The translations under genes were made by a program, and so were the position numbers. From contig NC_079884.1 of assembly GCF_029227915.1 (NCBI RefSeq), positions 26,536,001 to 26,600,000 of the forward strand: 64,000 nt of DNA. Reading direction: 5' to 3'. Each line of letters opens with the position of its first letter. The first letter of the stretch is position 1. The DNA comes from Hydractinia symbiolongicarpus (Eukaryota; Cnidaria; Hydrozoa; Anthoathecata; Hydractiniidae). Below, one piece after another: positions 27,901 to 36,710 of this stretch. The notes below the pieces were generated by a model, which saw nothing but the letters and a program-made list of their open reading frames with translations, was not told where the DNA came from and ran no database searches.

Positions 27901-30900
27901 TTATCATATATGTTACATTGCACAATAAATAACTCGATACACATGAAAGTTATTTTAAGCTTTTTTTAACTTTCAAATGATTTGATAGTTATAATAAAAA
28001 TGTATGGCATAAAAGTGTTAACGAAGAACTTCACAATCGTCATGGTGTCCTGCTTCAATACTGTATATTTAAATCAGGACAACTAACATTGCAGAACCTG
28101 GAACATGCGCAACGCATACATTGAGATGTTAACGACATTACTAGTGACCTGATCTTCATGACTTTGTGCATTTTTATGATATAAATAAAAACATAAGCAG
28201 TTAGCAAAACAGATCAAGAAACAAATATTACATTATTTAATGTAACAAATGTTCATTTAGAGCGTTGCATACAAAATTTTAATACACAACTGGAAAAAGG
28301 TTGTTTAACATCGCGTTTCGCGTATCGCGACGGTATTCTCGATCGGCAATAGATCGTTTTTTTACTTTTAAATTTTATCGAGAGTGCTTCGCAATGCATC
28401 TGTCCCAATCTTATTCTCGAAGCTATTGAGGCCATTAAAACTTTTTCATAATAGAACTATTTTAAAAATAAGAGTGTATTCAACAATGATCGTGGATGTT
28501 TAAATATAATTATACTTCCTTTGTGTTATATTTTTTTAACTTATGCATAACAATCTAGGGTATACAGCTAGCGTTAATTTTTCTTTTTTAGTTTACATTT
28601 TAAAAATTTAAGAACTAAAAACGGCGATAGAAAAGCTTCGTTAGATCGCATTTTAAAAGTTTAAGAACGAAAAGTGGCAATAGAAATGATTTTTTAGATC
28701 GCGTTTTAAAAACTTAAAAACGAAGAACGGTGATAGAAAAGTTTTTTTATATCACATTTTAAAAGTTTAAGATTGAGGAACGGCGATAGAAAAGCTTTTT
28801 TAGATCGCATTTTAAAAGTTTAAGAACGAAAAGCGGTGATAGAAATGCTTTTTAGATCCCGTTTTAAAAACTTAAGAACGAAGAACAGTGATAGAAACGC
28901 TTTTTTAAATCTCATTTTAAAAGTTTAGGAACGAAAAGCGGCATCAAAAAAAGCTTTGTTAGAGATCGCATTTTAAAAGTTTAAGAACAAAAAGCAGCAA
29001 TAGAAAAAAAAAACATTAAAAAGTAATGCGCTAGAATTACTTTAATAAATACAAAAGTTAAAAATTTTCTTATAATATACACTTATTTAAAATAAAAAAA
29101 GATAAAGCAGAGATGTGTTTGAAATAAAAAAAACTTTCTCTTTATTCTCATTAAAAAAACTTTCTCTTTATTCTCATTATCACCTACCAACGTGACACAT
29201 AGAGACAGATTTTGTCACAATACTAGATTCTCGATAGATCGTGACAATCTATTTTAATTGTTTCTCATTATTATAAAGTGGTACATCACGTGGTACATCA
29301 CGTATCGTATGTTAAACAAACTTTTTCCAGTACTGTAGCATAAGAGAAGAACGGCTTTCAGAAGCCCATTACGTTATGTAAAATATCATAATGTATTTAG
29401 ATGTGCATGTAAGAATTACGTAAAAAAATCATCTTTCTTAAAGGGAAACTAAGGTCAAAAATTTTTTTTTATAAAAACATTTATTATACTATTTAAAAAA
29501 GATACCTTTTAAAATATATATTTGAAAAATGTATTTTTATGAGGATTTTAGAGTTAAAAGGTTATTATTTACATCTCCGTTTAAGTACATAAAAACTCTA
29601 CGATGGAGAGCAAAGTCGTATGATCCGCGAGTGAGAAGTGAAACCATACTATAAGGTTAGCCTGTTTTGATGTATGAAGACAAGATGAAATTTACTTCTT
29701 AACTATAATTGTACATTTTGTCTTTACTACTCAATATGCCAAGTTGTCTGGCATATGTATGTTCGCAAGCCATCACAGATGATTTAAAAGGACGTCTAAC
29801 AGGGATACCATCAAAACAGAAAGAGCTACTTTGTGGAGCAGTTCCAACTATTTTTAAACACAAAACTTACGAATTTATTAACATGGATGACACTACCGTA
29901 TTAAAACATGATTCATCTTTAAAAAGAAAAAAATACAGGAAGAATGCCTACATGTGAGTTACAAAAATCATATTTTTTTAATTTCAATCTTTTCTGGTAC
30001 AACTCTTTTAGCAAACATATTTAATATATTGTAATTAAAATATAAATGTGTTTCGTAATTTTTTGCAGTTTTTGATGAACAAATGTTTTTCAACTGACTT
30101 TCAGTATATTCAGGTTCATTATCATAACACCCTTTGCAAATACTCATCTGTTTCAGAACTATATACTTCGCTATGTTCACTAGCACAACTATTTTCTTCG
30201 CTGCTATCTATGACTAAGTGATTTTGAGTCTTGCGGCTCATATGTCATAATTCTGTATGGTTCACAAGGAACCGTGAATGGAGTACACGGTTAATTTCAG
30301 AAAACCTTAGAACTTTAATGGGCTAAAACAGCCTTAATGAACATTAAGAGTTAATTTTTTTTTCATTAGTTTATTTAGATGTTATACAACGTCCTTAATT
30401 TTTTTTAGAAAGTTTTTTATACACCGTCAAAACGGATCCTAGAGAGCGTTTAAAAACATCAATAAAATCATTACCATAGATCGTTTTAAAACAGTCAAAA
30501 ACAAATTGTAGAAAGCAAAAACATAGACATGGACCGTTTAAGAAGCTTCAAAATAGAAATAATATATATTTATATTTACTAGCATAAATTATAAATATGT
30601 GATGTAATGCCCTGTGACCAACATAAATGCATATCTTGCAAATAAAGTCTTCATGCATGTTGGATTACATGCACATCTTTAGTTGTCAGTGGCTTCCATG
30701 TGTAATTACATGTGTAACTACATACAATTTGTACAAGAGAGAATGTGTATTCTGCCAAATACAGTATGCAACTATGCCCTAAGTTTAATGTCACAAACCA
30801 TATTTATACCAGAAACTTTAACAGAAATAACTTACAGTTAGACCACTTTCAATGGCATCACCAACTTTGGAGACCCAACTCATTTTGTTATTTTTATCAC

Positions 30901-32116
30901 AACCTGAACTTTCAACATCCTTTTTCTGTTTTGAACTAGATAATTTTGGACTATCCACCTTCCTACTATTTAATACTCCAATAGAATCATTTTGAGTAAA
31001 ACTCTGTCTTCCATTTACAGATACCAAGTCCATATTCTCAATTGAACTTAGGTCAACAACACTACATTCCCCAAATATTGGTAACGATTGATCAGAATTA
31101 AATATATTCTCTGAATTATCTGATGATCTTGACTCAATTTCTGTACCTAGATTAGACTGGGCTGGCACATAGGGTTCAATATTTATTGTAGGTTGTGGGT
31201 AGTTTGGTAACCTTATTTCCCCCTCAGGAGTTCCATTTTCCAATGCTACCATTGTAATATTATCCAGAAGATCGATTTGTGTATTATCAGGTATTATTGA
31301 TGTACCAGTCATTTCTTCATCTGTAGAATACATAACAGTTCGTGATAATGGAGTATTCAATAAATGTCCCATTTGAATATGTCTACGATTTGATCTACTA
31401 TCACGATCATATGGCATGTAACGGCTTCCCCTAAGAGTTGGAGACAACCTGTGTAAGGAAGGGCTTAATACAACATTTGTTTGCAAAACATCTCTGTGCT
31501 GATTAGCCATTTGTGATGTCCCTTGACCTAAATTTCTATTATTAAATGTTTGAATTGGACCCCTACCAAGGTAGGAACGTCTTCCTGATAGCAAATTTAC
31601 TGTATCATTTAGGGTATTTAATGTCCGTTGCAATGATTGTGCATATGACTCATCACTAGCAACTTGAAACAATTCTTGGTTGTTTTGTCTTACAGGCGAA
31701 GAGGAAAATGTTGACAAGTTACTGCTGCTGCTTGTATCCGTAGTTTTGCACTTAGCACGAAGGACAGAGCCATCTTGCAAAAGAATGCAAACAAATTGTT
31801 TATTAAGAGAAGTTTGAGAAACATCCTGGTTGACTTTATTCAAACTAAGAACATTATGATTGGTGTCAGTGGCAAATTGAATGTTTGAAGACTTGTTTAG
31901 ATCTTGTTTCGTTTGTGAAGATGTTTGACTTTCTTTGTATGAATTGGCAGGCGAATTTCCGAACACCTTGACAATTTCATTCGTTACAAAGTTCCTCAAT
32001 TCTTCCGGAGAAGCTCCATTACTGTACTTAAAATCAAAAATATGGACACCTCCTGTTGAATTCTTAAGAGAAAAATCTATAACGGTATCATCTTCTTCGT
32101 CACTATCACACGCCAT
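9954..32116 (-). CDS. UBR5-like HECT E3 ubiquitin ligase lacking UBR box and MLLE domain, 31 exons
   Basis: HECT ligase that would pass ubiquitin through a cysteine thioester to substrates. Exons: 32116-30836, 26303-26078, 25761-25611, 24314-23077, 22739-22497, 20826-20723, 20542-20407, 20170-19874, 19744-19577, 18910-18774, 18700-18533, 18453-18394, 17764-16623, 16549-16383, 15911-15842, 15198-14904, 14623-14477, 14323-14147, 14060-13891, 13796-13533, 13452-13300, 13225-13081, 12795-12673, 12600-12466, 12157-12042, 11968-11830, 11500-11415, 11194-11083, 10794-10676, 10587-10475, 10120-9954. All phases agree, giving about 2682 residues (human UBR5 2799). UBR5 landmarks in order: LLQDGSVLRA, the RCC1-like LLLDAAGVLWFWF, KDVVFLQDQ, GCTPFMSAI, the helical KSWKWMRNVLDMLEQQL region, and HECT from about residue 2315. 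The catalytic Cys is in STCGQRISMPLY (codon 10050-10052), 31 residues from the end as in human. The UBR box and MLLE are missing from their expected places. The start could instead be the in-frame ATG at 32227 (37 residues longer). Confidence 0.9.
12224..12256. repeat. Poly-G tract in a UBR5-like intron
   Basis: A run of about 13 G followed by agaggggggag lies in the short intron between two HECT exons (12158-12465). It is a simple repeat and a likely site of length error in assembly. Confidence 0.8.
18075..18300. repeat. Dispersed repeat, copy 1 (related to 27330-27680)
   Basis: This intronic segment shares order and wording with 27330-27680: a gacaggttgacaacatcatc-like phrase, then an attctttaaaccc phrase, then atgatcc(c/a)atacat and tggataagcat/gatcaacataagca. 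It is a diverged copy of an interspersed family. No coding capacity or clear ends are visible. Confidence 0.5.
19054..19316. mobile_element. Small MITE-like element in a UBR5-like intron
   Basis: The ends form an inverted repeat around TAAAGGGATCCCA: the left end reads ttgtaaagggatcccaagg, and the right end in reverse complement reads ccttaaagggatcccatgg. It is about 260 bp, lies between the exons at 18910 and 19577, and carries no transposase. The TAAAGGG-type ends resemble those of the larger foldback elements at 20889 and 46439, so these may be one superfamily. Confidence 0.6.
20889..21386. mobile_element. Foldback MITE, about 500 bp, in a UBR5-like intron
   Basis: The outer 65-70 bp arms are imperfect inverted repeats. 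The left arm holds gatttctgcctTAAAAATGA and gagaataaaaagttgtttatc; the right arm in reverse complement reads gattcctgcctCAAAAATGA and gagaataaaaagatgtttatc. Inner parts (gacatcatca / gatgtcataag) can also pair. No protein is encoded. It sits between exons 5 and 6 of the UBR5-like gene, just upstream of a LINE fragment. Confidence 0.75.
21563..22120 (+). mobile_element. 5'-truncated, frameshifted non-LTR retrotransposon (reverse-transcriptase C-terminal end)
   Basis: On the plus strand, opposite to the host gene, two overlapping frames encode the C-terminal end of a LINE ORF2. The first (about 21567-21767) contains YEACVRSVMLYGSETWAVKQ; the second (21760-22038) contains RLNWLGHLERMEGD and KPRGRLRKTWQEVIRTDL. 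Both are typical of the region after the RT core in many animal LINEs. The frame breaks near 21765 and the element ends in a GATGATGATGATGA tail. It is 5'-truncated at about 21563. It is a dead copy inside a UBR5-like intron; the clade cannot be assigned confidently. Confidence 0.85.
25003..25265 (+). repeat. Dispersed repeat family X, copy in a UBR5-like intron
   Basis: This segment closely matches 45130-45340 in the same orientation: gtgatacaggctc, ttttgcggtagaaaagtg, gggacgtt, gcaactctctcaatcttaac or its variant, and tagtatgcatgactatactg. A third, inverted partial copy lies at 46090-46195. It has no coding content. It is probably an end of an unclassified non-autonomous transposon. Confidence 0.7.
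25425..25560 (+). repeat. Solo arm related to the foldback element at 46.4 kb
   Basis: The phrases ggtttaattacgctgcat, aattatgatgccatat, agtaatagcaaattttgata and aattttagatctgt match 46560-46665 with few changes. The opposite arm of the palindrome is absent here, so this is a fragment of the same family. Confidence 0.65.
26003..26053 (+). mobile_element. 50-bp LINE remnant
   Basis: The segment ggacagacttgatacagagg plus its continuation to ctaacacagtttag is nearly identical to 21985-22027 in the LINE fragment. It lies 25 bp from the end of a UBR5-like exon. Both ends are truncated. Confidence 0.75.
27330..27680. repeat. Dispersed repeat, copy 2 (related to 18075-18300)
   Basis: It contains the phrases caggcgggttgatgatgtc and ggatatgatccaatacat and, about 160 bp later, a second partial copy (gctgacatcaacaaaatctt followed by aaacctccatgtctcctcaa). 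It is similar to the intronic segment at 18075-18300. It is non-coding. Confidence 0.5.
28608..29008. repeat. Minisatellite, about 55-bp unit, about seven degenerate copies
   Basis: The core ttaagaacgaaaagcggcga is followed by tagaaaagcttttttagatc and gcattttaaaag in each unit. Copies differ by 10-20 percent. The same unit forms a second array at 45486-45772, 17 kb away. Confidence 0.85.
29736..29957 (+). pseudogene. THAP-domain-like fragment, probably internally deleted
   Basis: A plus-strand frame starts MPSCLAYVCS and reaches LLCGAVPTIFKHKTYEF before ending at 29957. Both ends resemble a THAP zinc finger, whose family pattern starts with M-P-x-C-x-x-x-x-C and ends near a GAVPTIF-like motif. 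The middle, including the invariant Trp and the C-x-x-H pair, is missing or unrecognisable, and the frame stops after 74 residues. I read it as a decayed THAP gene or THAP-type transposase remnant inside the UBR5-like intron. It could also be a chance resemblance. Confidence 0.45.
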
Positions 32117-33466
32117 ATTGTTTTCCTGCTCGGCAGCAGACGGGTTTTTCAACAACAAATCTGTCCCGCACAGATTAAAACTGATATCCAGAAACCAAAA
32201 ATGAAGATCTAGGGACGAGTTGGTCACAGTGCAAGATTTTTTTACTGCGCGAAAATTTTTAGATCAGATTAGATAGATATATATTTGGCCTATAATAAAA
32301 AGTTACATATGCGCTAATTGTTCACAATAAAATTTTTTATAAGAACATAAGATTCTCTATGTTAAGTTTCTCATTTTCACTGGTTCAACTGTTTCTCGCT
32401 GTGACTACTACGAATCGCGTTTTAGACACTTAATTTTTTTACATAACTATAAAGAAGCACTTTTGTTTGTCTTGTATTAGAAAAAGACAAACTCCGGAGT
32501 TATTAGTGTCCAATCCCTGTTTTTTCCCTTTTTTCCATTGCCCAATCCAGGTTAGGTGTCATTTAAAGAATCCAAGCTTCATGCTGTTTTAAAAAAGTGT
32601 GTTCTTGCTTTCTATAAAAGCTTGATGATTTATTTGATGAAAAAATTTCTCTAGACATACTGTTCGATAAACTCTCACCGTCCCCTTTGGCCATAATGAG
32701 CATTAATTCAATTCTGCGTGCGGCAAGGAATTTTATTCGTTTCCACTGCACAGCGCTGAAGATTGGTCTCCGCTTTTATTAGAAAAAAGGCTTACGTCCC
32801 TTTGTCTAGAGTAGTGGCGAATTACGCACGACGTTCTTTGTGAAAGAATTCGATTGGCTGTCAAGCCTGCGATGGAAATGAAAAGATGTTCTGTCTGATA
32901 TGAAAATGTGATTACGCAGCAGATGCAAAATAGATAGTTAGCTATTCTTTAGTGTGACTTATTAAATGTGGCTTATCTAATAAACAAAAGGAGGTTCCAG
33001 ATTGGTTACGATATCGGGTTCAAAAGTTAAACACGGCTATATAAATTGATATCGCAAAATTTTGCGAATTTTTGTGCTTTTCGCGAAATGCTTTAATTGC
33101 CACTGTCGACATTCGCGAAAATATATTCTTGCAAATTTATGTCAATCCTTAAAACTATCCGTTCGCGAAATTAAAATCTTTTCTAAGTTTTTTGTATTTT
33201 AAAAGTTGTGGTGAGGACTAAGAGGAAAAAAACTGTCTAAAACGGCCACGTTAGAAGCTGGCCGTCTTACATTTTTGTTTTATAACCCGACCACCTTTTC
33301 AAGAAAACCACGTCCCCTGAGTGGACGTCTTATACTGTAGACTGTAGTTGCAATTTCATTATCTACATGGCGGTGCAATGACGTCATAAAAAGAAAACTT
33401 CCTAAATCTTACGTCATCTTTCTGATGAAAACAGGGATGTGTAACGGAAGTGGATGACAGATAAAA
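32117..33466. promoter_or_regulatory. Divergent intergenic region between the UBR5-like and F-box genes
   Basis: The two genes start back to back about 1.35 kb apart, so this stretch must hold both promoters and 5' untranslated regions. I see no clear TATA box or start-site motif to place. The piece at about 33049-33180 is rich in tcgcgaaa / tttcgcga words, a repeat type seen again near 49900-49990 and 56870-56960. The 62-residue minus-strand frame at 32563-32751 has no recognisable feature. Confidence 0.4.
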
Positions 33467-35339
33467 ATGTTCGCAATTGGTTTCTCAAGCGTATTTAAAA
33501 AGAAAAAAATTTACCAAACTGAGAATGAGAATATGAAATGCGAAATAGTTGCAACAGGGAATGGAGAAACAAGAAGTGGAAACGAACACACTAACATATT
33601 TGCAGGTAATATCACCAAAAAAATATCACTTTTTCTTATCCCACGATGGTGTCAATTTAAATCAGATATGTTGGAAAACTTGCTTGTTATTACTTACCCT
33701 ATTTTCTCGAACAACATCCCTCCCTCTATTTTCAAAGAAGGCAATCTGCAAATAGGTTTTTTAAGAAGGCGAAGCAATGCAAACAAATTAGGTTATGACT
33801 ATTTTGTCCTTTTGTAAATACAGGTTTTTGTAAGTTATAAAATGAAGTTTTTGTATTTTTTCTTTTTCTTTTCTATTTGAATTGATTTACAGCCTTTTCT
33901 TCTAAGTAATACTTAATAAGCGTCTCTCTTGATTAAGCGCCCTAGTTAATAAGCACCTCTCTTGAATGAGCTCTCTATCTCAAAAACTCGCCATAAAATT
34001 AATCATTGGAGTAAGTATGTACCACACTTACTTGACAGAGAACAAGTCAAATTTAGGTCCTGCAGAAACAATAACTTTCGATTGTATAAGAACACGAAGA
34101 CTTTGCATCTTTTTGATAGAATTTAATAAGAATAAGAAAAGGTGAAATGAAATCAGATTGGGGAGAAATGCCCTACTCTGGGGTTTTAGGTCTGTAAATT
34201 CTGATTGACCCAGAGAATTCACTGGACACTCTGTTTTTTAATCTACATAGCGTTGACTAATAAAAAATATAAAATTGAGCTTTAATGAATGTACAATGAA
34301 CACAATTCTAGTTAATACACCGCGAAATGATCCTTACATGCTGTTACCACTTATCAACTTGTCTCCTTCTTATGCTATTCTTACACTAAACACATATTAT
34401 TAGGCCATGATTGCAAAAAAAGCTATCCAAACACTTTTTATTTTGCATTTTAGCCTGTCTTTGCGTTATTTTGATGGTAAAGCGGGGACGAGATTGGTGT
34501 TATATCTGCCAACAATTTTTAAAATAAGACATTGGTTTAAAAGTTATTTGGGAAGGTATTTGTGGCCCTTCTAACCTTTTCACAGAGTTACTCAGACCAC
34601 AACCGCCGTTTGAAAATGCTTCCTAAGAGACTCGTATTGTTAAAAAACTGATGTGTGTGTTGTAAGTATAACTTTTAGCCACCCATGTCTTATTGTAGGC
34701 TTACCGTTGGAAGTAATGCAAATAATTCTATGGAAATGCGATATGACAAGCTTGTTATCAGTATCACAGACATGTCACAGGTGTTATTCAGCGGTTGTTT
34801 CATTTAACGCTAAATGGAGAAGGCTATGTGCACAAGACTTCGATGTCCACCTAAGTACACACGCCAAATTTAGCTCGTATCAAGATATTTACCGTTTGCT
34901 GTACTGTTCGCGCATCATTCTCGCCTCGTATATTTACGCGCGATATTATAACAAAATGAAAATAAAGAATATCCCATCTTGGTTACTCGTGTGGTCAGCT
35001 TTGAGTCGTCACACTCCAACGATGAAGTTCGGTAGACATCGTGTTAAAAGAAGGATTAATGGGAGTTATCTTAGACGTTTGAATGATCTACCCCATGGCC
35101 AAATAAAGAAGGTATTTCATATGGAAAGTTATGGAGACATGATGAACCTGTACCCTACTAGAATCGAACGTGGTACCATTTATTTTTCGTGGCTTGCGAT
35201 TAAATACGCCGGCGCACGAAAATATGGCAGTGTTGAGAAATTCGATGCGTTTTTATTAGATAGATGTTATCGTGCACGTGGATTTGTCGAAAGAAATTAT
35301 GCGCGTGTGAGAGGAACAGACCCGCTAGAAGCTTTATAG
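33467..35339 (+). CDS. F-box protein, two exons
   Basis: Likely a substrate receptor of an SCF ubiquitin ligase: F-box proteins bind SKP1 and recruit targets. Exon 1 is 33467-33605 and exon 2 is 34699-35339. The intron has GT..AG, and joining G|GC completes GLPLEVMQIILWKCDM, the first helix of an F-box. The F-box spans about residues 47-90 (LPLEVM, then LLSVSQTCHRCY, then KWRRLCAQDF). The remaining 165 residues are basic and Tyr-rich (RIILASYIYARYYNKM, DAFLLDRCYRARGFVERN), with no LRR, WD40 or other repeat. Total length is 259 residues. The substrate region is not one I can match to a named FBXO family. The start is the first ATG of exon 1; the 5' untranslated region is unknown. The gene diverges from the UBR5-like gene and converges on the RhoGEF gene. 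Confidence 0.82.
33903..33985 (+). repeat. Short direct repeat in the F-box gene intron
   Basis: The phrase taataagc(g/a)(t/c)ctctcttga occurs twice about 40 bp apart, with ttaagcgcc between. Its aataaacgcc-like wording recalls the MITE ends at 42033-42457, so it may be a remnant of that family. Confidence 0.4.
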
Positions 35340-36710
35340 AAAGAATAAGGAACGTTTTTGTATATTCTTGATGTAATATATGACAGCGCCGTTTTATTTT
35401 TATTCACACATAATTTTATACATGATGGATTTTTGCAATTCAACGAGCAACAAAAACACAATATTGAGGTTTTTTCGTGATATTTACAGCAAAAATGAAG
35501 CAGCAACTTCACCAAATGTTGTAACTTAGAGGAAAAAACGACAAACCTTCTTTCCTCGAAGGGGCTGTTTATATGAGAGGCGGACGGAACAATTGCGTGA
35601 AGACGTTTGCCGGGATGATTTTTGTCACGCCTTTATATGGAAAAAAGTGTCCCGAGATGGCTTTTTTGTTTTAATTGAAACATGTAGAAAGCATCTTGTT
35701 CGTCACAGAATAGCGTATTTTTTTGTAGAAAAACGTCCAGCCTGAGCTGGATTCTCGCTTGGCTCAAACGGTACGGTAGGACAAAGATTTTCCATATAAA
35801 CACAAAGTGATTTTTAGTATAATTATGATAGGGGCGGGATCCCGGAAAATGTTCCGTCCCGCCTCCCCCTGCTCTCATATAAACAGCCCGTAAGTTTATA
35901 CAGTTACAGTAAAATAAGAAGTAAAGGCTATGCCAAAATAAGAGTAACAAAAATAATTACAATTTCGAATTATCTAAAATTAATTTCAAATGGAATAACT
36001 ATAACGGGGCAGATATAATACGACACACTGTACAAAATGCAACACAGTGGTCCCACTCTATCTCGAGCTCACAAGAAAATAGAACATTTGTTCGGATAAA
36101 GAAAAGTTGAAGATACACAGTGAAAATTAGCTTAAAATTAGAAAAGATTATCAGTTATATTACAGGTGACCAAGATAGAAAGAGACCACTGTATAAATAT
36201 AAATTACCTTAGAAAAATATAACAAATCAACACATGAATATACGAAACAATATTTAAAAATGTGCTTTTATCAAACCCAATATTGTCGGTAAAAAGTCCG
36301 CCAGATAAAATTACTGTCAAAATTAACGCTTTAAATTTCACCAAAAGGCGACGTCTACTAATTTTTACAAACTAGAAATTTTTACTTGCGAATAAAAATA
36401 TAATGTTTAGTGTTATTAGCTGGCAAAAATTATTCGCTGCCAAAATGTATAAACTGTTCTTAATTGTGTGGCGTCCATTATAATGCGGCCAAGCAATGAG
36501 AGAACGCATTAAAATTATTTGTTTTCTAAAGTTTTGTACAACATATGATAAAAATAAAGTATGTCATACACCAAGCAGGTGAAGATTACGAAGTAATCCA
36601 TCGATTTAAAGTTTTTCTATGCTCAAACACGGTAGCAAATGTTGTGGGGAGAATAATTTGTGATTTAAGTATGATCCAAATATTCAACATTAGCTCCATG
36701 ATATGATCCA
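35340..36710. other. Convergent intergenic region with a MITE
   Basis: The region lies between the F-box stop and the RhoGEF stop, which face each other. It contains a MITE at 35562-35889. The rest is AT-rich with no plausible coding exon and should hold the 3' untranslated regions of both genes. Confidence 0.5.
35562..35889. mobile_element. MITE with GGGCTGTTTATATGAGAG terminal inverted repeats
   Basis: The left end reads gggctgtttatatgagagg and the right end in reverse complement reads gggctgtttatatgagagc, followed on both sides by gcgg(a/g)acggaaca. The element is about 330 bp and non-coding. The ends resemble those of the longer element at 43402-44000 only in general style. No certain target-site duplication is visible. 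Confidence 0.8.

Larger units (their letters stand above)
26304..30835. other. 4.5-kb first intron of the UBR5-like gene
   Basis: This intron follows the long first coding exon and contains mainly repeats: a diverged dispersed repeat (27330-27680), a 55-bp minisatellite (28608-29008) and a plus-strand THAP-like fragment (29736-29957). The protein on either side aligns continuously with UBR5 (the run from MSWVSKVGDA to FLLLDAAG), so a missing coding exon here is unlikely. Confidence 0.6.
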
